From Haloterrigena gelatinilytica (GTDB lineage Archaea > Halobacteriota > Halobacteria > Halobacteriales > Natrialbaceae), in NCBI RefSeq assembly GCF_013342145.1, contig NZ_JABUQZ010000001.1, forward strand, positions 3,224,001 to 3,288,000: 64,000 bases of DNA. Reading direction: 5' to 3'. A program made the translations under genes and the position numbers. Below the pieces are notes generated by a model. That model ran no database searches. It had not been told where the DNA came from and saw only the letters and a program-made list of their open reading frames with translations. This document shows, piece by piece, positions 26,763 through 35,692 of this stretch. Within the stretch, counting starts at the first letter, position 1; each line of letters starts with the position of its first letter.

Positions 26763-27428
26763 TCAGTCGAGATAGCCGAGCGCGTCCTCGATCCGGCCCA
26801 GTTCCGGTCCGGTGGTGTCCTCGCCGACGACGTAGCCGGACTCGTTGGCGATCAGCCCCGAGCCGACCAGCGGCGCGCCGTAGTTGACGGTGCCGACGTC
26901 AGCCCGGACGTCGAGCGTCTCCTCTAGGACGTCCAGTTCCTCGTCGGTCGCCTTGGGATGACAGAGCACCCCGGAGTTCGTCGCGACCGCGGCGGTTCCG
27001 ACCGTGCGAACGCCCGCGAGGTCGCCGCGTTCGACGGGGACCTCGAGGGTGTCCCTCACGATCTGGACCGTCTCCCGCGGGAGGTCGGGGTGGACGTACG
27101 CGCCGTAGTCGTTGGCGAGCACGACGTTTCCGGCGGCGTTGATGTTCCCCGGCAGCTCCGCGACGGGCACGTCGACCGCCTCCTCGAGCGCCTCGCGCTC
27201 GTACTCGAGGACGCGGGCGCTGACGAGCAGCCCGTTCTCGTTACCCGTGGCTAACGCGCCGACCGTCGAGGAACCGCCGACGGTCGTCTGCACCGCGGGC
27301 ACCTCGAGTTCGTCGGTCAGATCGGCGACGACGTCGTCGTCGACGTCCGGGCGAACGAGTACGCACGAGTCGGTCGCGCGGGCGAAGACGCCGACGTACG
27401 CCGACCCGGCGAAGGCGAGGCGTTGCAA
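26763..27428 (-). CDS. tif6: Translation initiation factor 6
   Basis: The ribosome anti-association factor aIF6, a pentein-fold protein that binds the 50S subunit. The 221 residues show pseudo-fivefold repeats with motifs such as [31 protein letters not shown] and [18 protein letters not shown]. It begins 2 nt after the rpl31e stop, so it is the third gene of the rpl39e-rpl31e-tif6 operon. Confidence 0.96.
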   Translation of the reverse strand: MQRLAFAGSAYVGVFARATDSCVLVRPDVDDDVVADLTDELEVPAVQTTVGGSSTVGALATGNENGLLVSARVLEYEREALEEAVDVPVAELPGNINAAGNVVLANDYGAYVHPDLPRETVQIVRDTLEVPVERGDLAGVRTVGTAAVATNSGVLCHPKATDEELDVLEETLDVRADVGTVNYGAPLVGSGLIANESGYVVGEDTTGPELGRIEDALGYLD

Positions 27429-27430
27429 GT

Positions 27431-27709
27431 TTAGTCGGCGACCTCGGCCTCGACGACGGCCTCACCCTCTTCGTCGAAGCGGGCCGCGCGGACGCGCAGC
27501 TTTCGCGGCGGGTTGGAGCGACCGTTCGACCAGACTTCCTCGTTGATCGAGGGGTCGAGACGGATGGCGTCCTCGTCGACCGCGAAGTGTTTCGCGAGGT
27601 GTTCGCGAATCAGCCGCATCGCGTAGTCGGCGGCCTCGTGGTTGGCCCCCTTCTTGACGTCGCGCAGCGGAACGGTAACGACGCGTTCCTCGAAATCACT
27701 TGCACTCAT
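27431..27709 (-). CDS. rpl31e: 50S ribosomal protein L31e
   Basis: A 92-residue ribosomal protein with the family pattern [20 protein letters not shown], then [18 protein letters not shown] and [20 protein letters not shown]. It lies 2 nt after the rpl39e stop and 2 nt before the tif6 start, in a tight operon. Confidence 0.97.
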   Translation of the reverse strand: MSASDFEERVVTVPLRDVKKGANHEAADYAMRLIREHLAKHFAVDEDAIRLDPSINEEVWSNGRSNPPRKLRVRAARFDEEGEAVVEAEVAD

Positions 27710-27711
27710 CG

Positions 27712-27864
27712 TTACTCGTCAGTGTCGTTGCGCCGCCAGTTGCGTCGCTTGGGGTTGCGCTGGACTTCCATGTCAGTCTTCATCATGACCCAGGCCGGCA
27801 CGCGGCTGTTCTGGTTCTCGAGTTTGGCAAGACGCTTCTTCTTGCCCTTCGATTTCTTACCCAT
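27712..27864 (-). CDS. rpl39e: 50S ribosomal protein L39e
   Basis: A 50-residue, very basic protein starting [20 protein letters not shown] and continuing with VPAWVMMKT and [14 protein letters not shown], which is diagnostic for L39e. A TTTTAAG box at about 27892-27899, some 28 nt before the ATG, is a good leaderless promoter for the rpl39e-rpl31e-tif6 operon. Confidence 0.97.
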   Translation of the reverse strand: MGKKSKGKKKRLAKLENQNSRVPAWVMMKTDMEVQRNPKRRNWRRNDTDE

Positions 27865-27942
27865 AGTAGCCGAACGTAGCCCGCGGTGGCTTAAAATCTT
27901 GTCCATCTTCGCGACGCGGGTCGACGGCGCCATCGCCGGCGG

Positions 27943-28908
27943 TTACGGGCCTACAGCCCGCTCGAGATATCGCGTTACCCCCTCGAGCGTCGCCTCGCTC
28001 AGGTCGGTCGTGTACGTCCAGTTCTCGACGCCGTCGGCGCCGTCGTGTCGGTGAAACGCCTCGTGGTCGTAGCAGCCGGTGCCGTGGAACCGGGTGCCGG
28101 AGCCGATCTCGTCCCGGCCGGCGTAGGCCGACGCCATCGGGGACACGCGCAGCGTCTCGTCGTCGGTCCGGATCGCTTCGCCGAGGTCGTGATCGCACGG
28201 CGAGTCGCCGACCGCCTCGGCGACGTCGCTCGAGAGGAACGTGTGCAGCGTCTCGTGGATCGCCATGTTTCGCGTGACGGCCCGGGAATCCCAGACCTCG
28301 CTGGCGCCGACGTTCGCCACCGTCAGCGCGTCGCCGGGGCTCCCGTGGGCGTCGTCGCCGACGTGCGCGTTCGGCGACAGCGTCCCGCCGTAGCCGATCC
28401 GGTAGTTCAGCGGCTCCCAACGCAGCAGCAGGTGGCAGGTCGAGCCCGTCAGCGCGTCGCGTTCCCGAAGCCGACGGTGGAACCCGTCGAGGACCGTCTC
28501 GAGCGAGGGAAGGACGGCGTCGGACGGGCGCTGCACCGCCGAACGGGAGTGCCGAATCGATCCGGCGCGCTCGACGGTGATCTCGAGGGATTCGAGTCGC
28601 GACCGCTCGCGGGCGTAGTCGAGAACCTGTGCGACGGCGTCCTCGACGGCCGCCGTCGCGTCCCGCAGCGCCGGCGGCCAGTCGCCCGATCCGGCGACGG
28701 CGTGTGGCAGTCGGAGCCGCAACGGGAGCGGGCCGGAATAGACGCGGATCCGAAACGGCGTCTCGGCGGCGTCGGCGACCGCTCGAGCGTCGGCTCGAGA
28801 CCACGAGACGCCGGCCGCGCCGCCGACGGCGGCCAGCACCTCTCGGCGCGAGACGACGCGCCCGCTTGCGGCCGCGTCGTCGAGTCCGGTCGGAAGCGAC
28901 GGCGTCAC
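27943..28908 (-). CDS. Exported zinc-metalloprotease-like protein
   Basis: About 321 residues from a GTG at 28908; an ATG at 29037 would give 364. The GTG is preferred because it places a Tat-like signal (VVSRREVLAAVGGAAG) close to the N-terminus. The C-terminal half contains NMAIHETLHTFL, an HExxH zinc-protease motif, followed about 70 residues later by conserved-looking Cys and His residues (GTGCYDHEAFH). Resembles small secreted metallopeptidases, but I cannot name a family. Confidence 0.65.
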   Translation of the reverse strand: MTPSLPTGLDDAAASGRVVSRREVLAAVGGAAGVSWSRADARAVADAAETPFRIRVYSGPLPLRLRLPHAVAGSGDWPPALRDATAAVEDAVAQVLDYARERSRLESLEITVERAGSIRHSRSAVQRPSDAVLPSLETVLDGFHRRLRERDALTGSTCHLLLRWEPLNYRIGYGGTLSPNAHVGDDAHGSPGDALTVANVGASEVWDSRAVTRNMAIHETLHTFLSSDVAEAVGDSPCDHDLGEAIRTDDETLRVSPMASAYAGRDEIGSGTRFHGTGCYDHEAFHRHDGADGVENWTYTTDLSEATLEGVTRYLERAVGP

Positions 28909-29076
28909 GAGCGATCGACGGCGGTCTCGGCCATCGTGTCCGCTCGCTACGCCGGGCGTCGGTATCGATGTCGACCTTGCATTCGCCGAGCGGCCGCTTC
29001 CGGCCCGCACAGCGACTCTCGCGGCGGGGACACTCACTATCGTCGCCGAACCGACGCGGCCGCTATCGGCGGCCGG

Positions 29077-29634
29077 CTACTCGAGGGGGAACGACTCGAC
29101 CGTCGAGTACACCGGCCCCGAATCGGTGAGCGCGCTCTCGGTCAGGCGCACCTCCTCGACCGTCGTCTCGCCGATCGTCGGGTCGCGCTCGCGGACGAGT
29201 TCCTGAACCAGGTCCTTGCCGCCGGCGTGTTCCATCCGCGCGAGCGTGACGTGAGGCGTGAAGTCGTGAGACTCCGCCTCGAATCCCATCGCCGTCGTTC
29301 GCTCCTCGATCGCCTCGTGGAGCCGCGTGAGTTCCTCGCCGCCCGTTTCGGTGCCGAACCAGACCACGCTGATGTAGTCGAGGCTCGGGAAGACGCCGAG
29401 GCCGCCGTAGCGGACCGTGAAGGGGTCGACGTCGGCGTCCGCGACCGCGGCCTCGAGCTCTCCCTCGAGGGCGGGCAGTCGATCTTCGTCCACGTCGCCG
29501 AGGAACTTCAGCGTGACGTGGGTCTGCTCGGGATCCGTGAAGTTCAGCCCGCTGGCGTCATCGAACTCGGCTTGCAGGTCGGCGACCGACGCCGCGAGGT
29601 CGTCGGGGAGGTCGACGCTAACGAACAGTCGCAT
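29077..29634 (-). CDS. thpR: RNA 2',3'-cyclic phosphodiesterase
   Basis: A 185-residue 2H-superfamily enzyme. The two catalytic motifs are THVTLKFLGDVD (first His at 39) and PHVTLARMEHAG in the second half. Opens MRLFVSVDLPDDL as in the LigT/ThpR family. Hydrolyses 2',3'-cyclic phosphates on RNA ends, including tRNA halves. Confidence 0.95.
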   Translation of the reverse strand: MRLFVSVDLPDDLAASVADLQAEFDDASGLNFTDPEQTHVTLKFLGDVDEDRLPALEGELEAAVADADVDPFTVRYGGLGVFPSLDYISVVWFGTETGGEELTRLHEAIEERTTAMGFEAESHDFTPHVTLARMEHAGGKDLVQELVRERDPTIGETTVEEVRLTESALTDSGPVYSTVESFPLE

Positions 29635-29757
29635 ATCGGGCGTCCGGTCGGCAGGCTATTGAATCGTGTGCCGGGCGACGTCGGCGGCGCGGCGCTCGTC
29701 GCCGTCGACGCGGAGAAAAACCAGTGCGGGACTATGCGGTCGACGGCCCGGGACCGA

Positions 29758-30489
29758 TCACTCGAACTCGTCCTCGAGGTCGCTGAAGTCCTCGATGACG
29801 TGGTAGCTGATCAGGTCGGCCGGCTCGTCCTGCGCGATGCCGATCACGAGGCTCTGCTCGTCGGTATCGTCGATCGACACGGTGTCGGTCTTGCTCGGGC
29901 CGCTCTGTGACGGGTCGTCGGAGTCAGTCTCGTTGTCGGTCTCGTTCCCGTCAGTTTCGTTGGCGGCGTCGGGCTCGACGTCGCCGTCCTCGACGGACGC
30001 GTTGGCCAGCTCCTCGTCGGCCGTCGAGTCGGATTCGTTCGTCTCGTTCGTCTCGTTTCCGGAGTCGTCGCTCGAGTCGTCGGTGGTTCCCTCTTCGAGG
30101 GGGTCGTCGAGCGCGACCGTGACCTCGTAGTCGCCGGAATCGGTCCAGACGTCGTCGTACTGGGCCGTCGCCTCGGTGTTCTCGTCGGACTCGTCGTCCT
30201 CGGACGACGCCTCGAGATCGAACGTCTCCTCGAGGACGGTCTCGTCGTCGGGGTCGACGACCTCGATCGTTCCGCTGACCGATTCGTCGGCGCCGTTGAA
30301 GACGTTCACCTCCTGGAGCGCCATGTCGGCGAGGAAGTCGGCGACCGCCGAACAGCCGGCGAGCGAGGCCAGCGCGGTCGCGCTCCCGGCGGCGATGAAC
30401 GTGCGCCGGGAGCAGAGGCGATCGGTTCGAGAGCGGTCCGTCGACGCGGAGGGCGTCGCTGTCGATCGGGGACGATTTGGCGGGGACAT
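29758..30489 (-). CDS. Tat lipoprotein with acidic repeat region
   Basis: A 243-residue protein with twin-arginine SRRTFIAAGSATALASLAGC, in which the lipobox Cys is near residue 46. Residues about 65-110 look like a beta-domain (VNVFNGADESVSGTIEVVD). A long Asp/Glu/Ser/Thr/Asn-rich region follows, then a short ordered C-terminus. Probably a surface-anchored protein; no function is recognisable. The ATG at 30489 is chosen over one eight codons upstream because it is followed by a normal Tat n-region. Confidence 0.7.
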   Translation of the reverse strand: MSPPNRPRSTATPSASTDRSRTDRLCSRRTFIAAGSATALASLAGCSAVADFLADMALQEVNVFNGADESVSGTIEVVDPDDETVLEETFDLEASSEDDESDENTEATAQYDDVWTDSGDYEVTVALDDPLEEGTTDDSSDDSGNETNETNESDSTADEELANASVEDGDVEPDAANETDGNETDNETDSDDPSQSGPSKTDTVSIDDTDEQSLVIGIAQDEPADLISYHVIEDFSDLEDEFE

Positions 30490-30592
30490 GCAACTTCCAC
30501 TAAGCAGTTGCATTACTAAAATTTTTGCGTTGACATCTTGTGAAAGAGTGCCGCAGTCAGGGGACGACAGCGACCAAATCGGTCGTCTCCGG

Positions 30593-31402
30593 TCAGAGGT
30601 CGGCGTCCCTGAAGCGGAGGTAACCGATTGCGACGGGACCGAGGACCCAGCCCGCCAGAACGACCAGTGCGGTCCAGGAGTTGATGACCACCGGGGCCTC
30701 CGCGGCGAGGTGGGCGTGTGCGGAATCGACCTCGAACCGGACGGCGACGAGGTGACGGTACGCCTCGCTCGGCGACGCCAACTGGAGGGCCACCGCCCAG
30801 TCGGGGATCGGCGACGGGGCGTTGAAACGGAACAGAACCGAGACGATCGTGTCCACCAGCCAGATCCAGACCCGGTCGAGCGCGACGTAGAGGCCGATCG
30901 CCCTGACGAGAACCTGCCGATCGGTCTCGAAACTCATCGAGCAGGCGATCGCGATCGAAACGAAGGCGACGCCGTACAGCACGGTCGCGCCGACGAAGAC
31001 CAGATACGACGCCGGCGCCGCGGAGTCGTACTGCGCGGCCGCGACCGCGCCGGCGACGACCAGTCCGGCGACCAGCGGGAACCCGAGCACGAGCGAGCGC
31101 CCGACGAGTTTGCCGGCGACGAAGTCCCGGCGCGACTGGGGCAGCGACAGCGCGAGGACGAGACTTCCCGATTCGCGCTCGTAGAGCACGGCCTTGTAGC
31201 CCAACGCGATGCCGATCAGGGGTACCAGCCCGTAGACGTTCCCGAACGCCGTCCGAACGAACGCCGGGAACGCTCCGGACTCCGGACCGAAGACCGCGCT
31301 CCCGAGAACGAACAGGCCGACGAGCGCCGCGAGCAGGACCCAGATCGTCCGCGAGCGGATCGAATCCCGGAAATCCTTTCGTGCGGTCGGTCGCCAGCTC
31401 AT
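30593..31402 (-). CDS. ABC-2 type transporter permease
   Basis: A 269-residue membrane protein with about six hydrophobic segments, starting with an ARKDFRDSIRSRTIWVLLA N-terminus typical of NosY-like permeases. The YERESGSLVLALSLPQSRRD coupling segment is shared with the neighbouring permease. Likely forms a hetero-dimeric exporter with the upstream permease and ATPase. Substrate unknown. Confidence 0.88.
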   Translation of the reverse strand: MSWRPTARKDFRDSIRSRTIWVLLAALVGLFVLGSAVFGPESGAFPAFVRTAFGNVYGLVPLIGIALGYKAVLYERESGSLVLALSLPQSRRDFVAGKLVGRSLVLGFPLVAGLVVAGAVAAAQYDSAAPASYLVFVGATVLYGVAFVSIAIACSMSFETDRQVLVRAIGLYVALDRVWIWLVDTIVSVLFRFNAPSPIPDWAVALQLASPSEAYRHLVAVRFEVDSAHAHLAAEAPVVINSWTALVVLAGWVLGPVAIGYLRFRDADL

Positions 31403-31463
31403 CCGCGATCACCGCCGTCGAAGGCCGTTCGGAGAACCGTACCGTCGGAGGGTGTGCGATCGA

Positions 31464-32288
31464 TCATAGGTCTGTGGTGCGAAATCGCAGATAGCCGAGC
31501 GCGACGGGGACGACGGCCCAGGCGAGAAACAGCGGGAGCGCGAGCCACTCGCTGAGGTACCAGGCGCTCGATTCCGCGTAGGGGCCGGCGCCGCCGTCGA
31601 CGAAGAACCCGGTCACCAGCCGATCGTACAGCGTTACCGGGTTCAGTCCGAACAGGAACAACGCGGGGTCGGGCAACGCGCCGTCGATCAGTCCGACCGT
31701 CTCGAGGCCGAACACCAGGGCCGCGCGAACGGTCCGCCAGACGAGGACGAACAGCCCGTACGCGCCGAACGCGCCGGCGGTCGCGAGGTGTTTCGACCGG
31801 GTGAGCATCGAGATCGCGGTCGCGATGCCGACGAAGATCACGCCGTAGAGGACGGTCAGCGCGACGAAGGCCAGATACCAACCCGGCGAGAGCGAGCCGA
31901 AGGGGTAGACCACGAGCGCGCCGGCGACGGCCAGCGCGGCGACGAGCGTCGTCGCGAACGCCAGCGAGCGCCCGACGAGTTTGCCGACGACGAGATCGCG
32001 GCGGCTGTACGGCAGCGACAGCAGCAGCGTCAACTGGCCGGACGTCCGCTCGGTGACGACCGCGCCGTAGCCGAGGAAGACGCCGATCAGCGGCAGGAGG
32101 TAATCGATGCTCCCGGTCAGGAAGCCGAAGCCGGCGAACGCTTTCGTGGTGTAGGGCTCGCTGCCGAGAATCGGATACAGGTAGCCGCTCAGGACGCAGG
32201 CGCCGGCGAGCAGCGCCAGCAACCATCGGATCGCTCGAGAGTCGCCGGTCGTCGCGTACTCCCGGCGCGCGATCGTCGTCCACGACAT
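31464..32288 (-). CDS. ABC-2 type transporter permease
   Basis: A 274-residue paralogue of the neighbouring permease, with TIARREYATTGDSRAIRW at the start and TERTSGQLTLLLSLPYSRRD as coupling segment. About six membrane segments. Its ATG shares one base with the stop of the ATPase gene, so ATPase and permease are translationally linked; the second permease follows after 61 nt. Confidence 0.88.
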   Translation of the reverse strand: MSWTTIARREYATTGDSRAIRWLLALLAGACVLSGYLYPILGSEPYTTKAFAGFGFLTGSIDYLLPLIGVFLGYGAVVTERTSGQLTLLLSLPYSRRDLVVGKLVGRSLAFATTLVAALAVAGALVVYPFGSLSPGWYLAFVALTVLYGVIFVGIATAISMLTRSKHLATAGAFGAYGLFVLVWRTVRAALVFGLETVGLIDGALPDPALFLFGLNPVTLYDRLVTGFFVDGGAGPYAESSAWYLSEWLALPLFLAWAVVPVALGYLRFRTTDL

Positions 32289-33202
32289 CAGTTCGCTCCG
32301 CTCGTGTACTCGACGAACATCTCCTCGAGCGACGCCTCCTCCGTCCGGAAGTTCTCGATGTCGACGCCGGCCTCGTTGAGCGTGATCAGCACGTCCATCT
32401 TGGCGTCGTTCGAGCAGGTCACCTCGACCCTGTCGGCCTCGGGGTTCGGCCAGGCGCGCTCGACGCCCGCGAGCGATTCGACCCGCTCGAGGACGTCCGC
32501 TTCGGCGCGGTCGACCGTGATCAGCAGCTTCGTCGTGCCGCCGACCGACTGGCGCAGCCCCTCGATCGTGTCCGTCGCGACGAGTTCGCCGTCGTAGAGG
32601 ATGCCGACGCGGTCACAGACCGCCTCGACCTGCTCTAAGATGTGACTCGAGAAGAAGACGGTCGCGCCGCGCTCGCGTTCCTCGCGGATGACCGTTCGGA
32701 TCCGCTTGATCCCGTGGGGGTCGAGCCCGCTGGTGGGCTCGTCGAGGACGAGCAGGTCGGGCTCGCCGACCAATGCCATGCCGAGGACGAGCCGCTGGGC
32801 CATCCCCTTCGAGTAGCCGCCGGCCCGTTGGTCGGCCGCGTCGCGGATGCCGACCCGATCGAGGACGGCCATCGGTTCGACGTCGGCCTCCTTGGCCTCG
32901 ATCGCGTACTCGAGGTGCTGTCGTCCGGTCAGTCGGTCGTAGACGGTGTAGCCGTCGGGAAGGACGCCCATTCGGGACTTGGCCGCGACGGACTCCGCCT
33001 GGCAGTCGTGACCGAAGATCGCCGCCCGACCGTCGTCCGGTTGAGCGAAGTCGAGGAACACGTTGATCAGCGTCGACTTGCCCGCGCCGTTCGGTCCGAG
33101 GAAGCCGAAGATCTCGCCCTCGTCGACCGTCAGGTCGACGCGATCGAGCGCCGTCACGGTCCCGTACCGCTTCGAGACGTTCTCGACCGTTATTGCAGCC
33201 AT
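32288..33202 (-). CDS. ABC transporter ATP-binding protein
   Basis: A 304-residue ATPase with Walker A GPNGAGKST, signature YSKGMAQRL, Walker B LLVLDEPTSGLDPHG and the H-loop FSSHIL. The C-terminal 80 residues form the accessory domain found in NosF/CcmA-like exporters. It heads the ATPase-permease-permease operon. A TATAAAAC box about 25 nt before the ATG supports a leaderless start. Confidence 0.93.
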   Translation of the reverse strand: MAAITVENVSKRYGTVTALDRVDLTVDEGEIFGFLGPNGAGKSTLINVFLDFAQPDDGRAAIFGHDCQAESVAAKSRMGVLPDGYTVYDRLTGRQHLEYAIEAKEADVEPMAVLDRVGIRDAADQRAGGYSKGMAQRLVLGMALVGEPDLLVLDEPTSGLDPHGIKRIRTVIREERERGATVFFSSHILEQVEAVCDRVGILYDGELVATDTIEGLRQSVGGTTKLLITVDRAEADVLERVESLAGVERAWPNPEADRVEVTCSNDAKMDVLITLNEAGVDIENFRTEEASLEEMFVEYTSGAN

Positions 33203-33211
33203 GTATTGTTA

Positions 33212-33239
33212 GAAGAATAACTGTTTTATAGTTCTTTTC
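33212..33239. promoter_or_regulatory. Dyad over the ABC operon promoter
   Basis: The sequence AAGAATAACT, then GTTTTAT, then AGTTCTTTT forms an imperfect inverted repeat that encloses the TATA box of the ABC operon on the minus strand. The position would suit a repressor such as a TrmB- or MarR-type regulator. No such regulator gene is adjacent. Confidence 0.45.
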
Positions 33240-33318
33240 ACTCGATACGTTCGACGGCGGTCGGTCGGCCACTCCCGAGGTCGCAGCCCTTAACAGTCGT
33301 CACCGCTAGTTTCCGACA

Positions 33319-34215
33319 ATGACTGACCGAGAAGGCGATCGCGAGGGCGATCACCGATTCTCCGACGGCGAGGGATTCGACGACGCCTACGAGGAGTTCG
33401 ATCTGGACCCGCCGGAGCTGGCCGTCGATCCGGGGAAGGTCGACCCCATCGACTCGCGGGTCGTCACCGACACGCTCGACGACCAGAACATCGCCACGGA
33501 CGACGTCGACGCCGAGGAACTGCTCGACGTCGGCCTGAACTACATGCAGATCAACCGCTACGAGCAGGCCACCGACGCCTTCGAGCGAACCGCCCAGTTC
33601 ACCGAGGACGAGCGCTTAGAGCAGGAGGCGTGGGTGAACAAGGGCGTCGCCCACGCCGAACTCGAGGAGTACGACGCGGCGATCGGCGCCCACCGCGAGG
33701 CCATCAACATCGACGACTCGAGCGAGCACGCGGCGACCGCCGAGACCAACCTCGCGTACGCGCTCTGGGAGTTCGGCGAGACCTCCCAGGCCCTCGACCA
33801 CGCCGAGCGCGCCGTCGAGATCGACGAGCGGTTCGCCGAGGGCTGGTTCAACCGCGCCTTCTTCCTCTCGGAGCGCGGGCTGGCCGAGGAGGCCTTACAC
33901 TGCATCGACAACGCCATTCGGCTGGGTCTGCGCAACACGAAGGTCCTCGAGGAGAAGGCCGAGATTCTGGAGGAACTCGGCGAGTACGACGAGGCCGAAG
34001 AGATCGCCGAGGAGGCAAACGAGATGCGCGAGCGCGCCGAACAGCGCGTCATGGAGGAACGCACGGACGCCCAGTCCCAGGGACGAGGCCAGGGCGGCTC
34101 CCTCGGCGGTCCGCAGTCCCAGCCCCAGCGCGGACAGGAGCCACAGGGCGGGTTCGACATCGCCGATCCCGGTCAGGCGTCCGACCGAGACGAGGAAGAC
34201 TGGCGGCTCGAGTAA
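33319..34215 (+). CDS. TPR repeat protein
   Basis: A 298-residue soluble protein. After a disordered acidic N-terminus (about 1-70), at least four tetratricopeptide repeats cover about 70-240, with units such as LNYMQINRYEQATDAFERTA and NKGVAHAELEEYDAAIGAHR. The C-terminus is Gln/Gly/Arg-rich and disordered. A protein-protein scaffold; the partner is unknown. The DUF424 gene follows after 3 nt. Confidence 0.88.
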   Translation: MTDREGDREGDHRFSDGEGFDDAYEEFDLDPPELAVDPGKVDPIDSRVVTDTLDDQNIATDDVDAEELLDVGLNYMQINRYEQATDAFERTAQFTEDERLEQEAWVNKGVAHAELEEYDAAIGAHREAINIDDSSEHAATAETNLAYALWEFGETSQALDHAERAVEIDERFAEGWFNRAFFLSERGLAEEALHCIDNAIRLGLRNTKVLEEKAEILEELGEYDEAEEIAEEANEMRERAEQRVMEERTDAQSQGRGQGGSLGGPQSQPQRGQEPQGGFDIADPGQASDRDEEDWRLE

Positions 34216-34218
34216 CGA

Positions 34219-34518
34219 ATGCTCGTCAACGAACGACAGACCCAGGAGGGACTGCTCGTGGCGGTCTGCGACGAGGACGTCCTCGGCGAGACCTTCGAGA
34301 GCGACGACATCTCGCTGACCGTCACCGAGGAGTTCTACGGCGGCGAGAGCGCCGACGAGCGCGCCGTCGTCGACAGCCTCTCGCGGGCGGCCGTCGCCAA
34401 CCTCGTCGGCACGCGCGCCGTCGAACTCGCCATCGAAGAGGGCTTCGTCGACGAGGCGAACGTCCTCGAGGTCGGGTCGACGCTGCACGCGCAGTTGCTG
34501 CGGATGCAGCAGTTCTGA
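34219..34518 (+). CDS. DUF424 family protein
   Basis: A 99-residue archaeal protein of the DUF424 family, with MLVNERQTQEGLLVAVCDED and the conserved TEEFYGGE then NLVGTRAVELAIEEGFVDEA. DUF424 proteins are often found near translation or RNA-processing genes and have no established function. Co-transcribed with the TPR gene. Confidence 0.85.
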   Translation: MLVNERQTQEGLLVAVCDEDVLGETFESDDISLTVTEEFYGGESADERAVVDSLSRAAVANLVGTRAVELAIEEGFVDEANVLEVGSTLHAQLLRMQQF

Positions 34519-34541
34519 GACCGAAGTTTTGCTCTGTCGTT

Positions 34542-34671
34542 CGAGAGAGCGAAGCTCTCTCGTGACTGAGCGAATCTTCGATTCGCGAGGTCCGCGAGAC
34601 CGGAGGTCTCGCTTGATGACGAAAGACGCCTTCGGCGCCTTTCGAACCACGGGCGCGGCGAAGCCGCGCCC
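34542..34671. repeat. Run of five consecutive hairpins
   Basis: Directly after the DUF424 gene come five inverted repeats with 3-nt loops: CGAGAGAGC-GAA-GCTCTCTCG (34542-34562), GCGAATC-TTC-GATTCGC (34570-34586), GCGAGACC-GGA-GGTCTCGC (34594-34612), an imperfect GAAAGACGCC-TTC-GGCGCCTTTC (34621-34643) and GGGCGCGGC-GAA-GCCGCGCCC (34651-34671). TGATGACGA precedes the fourth and GAACCAC follows it. The rest of the gap to 34816 holds a GCTCGCTCACTTCGTTCGCTCG palindromic stretch and no gene. Transcription termination is one possible role. Confidence 0.85.
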
Positions 34672-34816
34672 TCGGCAAAAATTCGATTAAAAGCACTCCT
34701 CCTTCCCCTACGGGTCAGTCGTCGGCCCGCTCGCTCACTTCGTTCGCTCGCGGTGACTGCACGCTTTCTGCTCTATACTGACTGGATTCACGATCGAACC
34801 GTGCGGCGCTCGAGCG

Positions 34817-35692
34817 CTACAGATCCGTCCGATTGAACCGATAGTAGCCGACCGCGACGGGGACGACCAGCCAGCACAGCAGGACGACGACGCCGAACTC
34901 GTCTTGCAGGTAGAACGGCGCGTCGCCGGGATAGCGCTCGGCGGGCGTCATGCCGTAGGCTTCGACCGACTGGAGGCCGTACTGGAACTGGAACGGGAAC
35001 ACCGATCCCTCGACGATCTGGCTGATCAGGTTGGTGTAGGCGAAGATCGGGTTGAACTGCTCGACGACGAGGTACCAGGTTTCGGCCTCGACCGGAGGAC
35101 CCTCGCCGTAGATGAGGTAGTAGGGACCGGCCGTGATGAGCTCCCACAGCGCGATGAGAATCATGTAGATCCCGACGACGATCGCCATCGACTTGCCCCG
35201 CGTGGAGACGGCGGCGGAGGTGCCGACGGCCAGTCCGGCGAAGGCCGCCCCGAACAGCGCGGAGACGGCGGCGAAGCCGAGCCAGTCGACGAACGGAACC
35301 GAGCCGAACAGGACCGCGCCGAGGACCAGGGAGACGAGACACGCGAGCGCGACGGCGGCGGTGACGACGGCCGTCCGGCCGAGTAGCTTCCCGAAGACGA
35401 CGTCGGTCCGGTTCGGCGGCAGGCCCAGGAGGAGCTTGATGCTCCCCGAGCGTCGCTCCCCGACGACGGCCATGTAGCCGGCGATCAGCGCCGCGATGGG
35501 GAGGATCACCTGCAGGGGCGTGCCGACGAAGCTGAGCACCTCCGCTGCAGTGACGTCGTCGGCCGTGTACCAGATGGCGACGTAGCCAATGGTGACCAGT
35601 CCGACGAGCAGTCCGATCAGCGACCAGAGCAGTTTCGAGCGCCCGGCGTCCTCGAACTCCTTGCGGGCGACGGTACCGATGTGCCCGCTCAT
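34817..35692 (-). CDS. ABC-2 type transporter permease
   Basis: A 291-residue membrane protein with about six segments. The N-terminus VARKEFEDAGRSKLLWSLIG and the coupling segment GERRSGSIKLLLGLPPNRTD make it a paralogue of the permeases at 30.6-32.3 kb. Its start overlaps the stop of the adjacent ATPase by 4 nt (ATGA). Confidence 0.88.
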   Translation of the reverse strand: MSGHIGTVARKEFEDAGRSKLLWSLIGLLVGLVTIGYVAIWYTADDVTAAEVLSFVGTPLQVILPIAALIAGYMAVVGERRSGSIKLLLGLPPNRTDVVFGKLLGRTAVVTAAVALACLVSLVLGAVLFGSVPFVDWLGFAAVSALFGAAFAGLAVGTSAAVSTRGKSMAIVVGIYMILIALWELITAGPYYLIYGEGPPVEAETWYLVVEQFNPIFAYTNLISQIVEGSVFPFQFQYGLQSVEAYGMTPAERYPGDAPFYLQDEFGVVVLLCWLVVPVAVGYYRFNRTDL

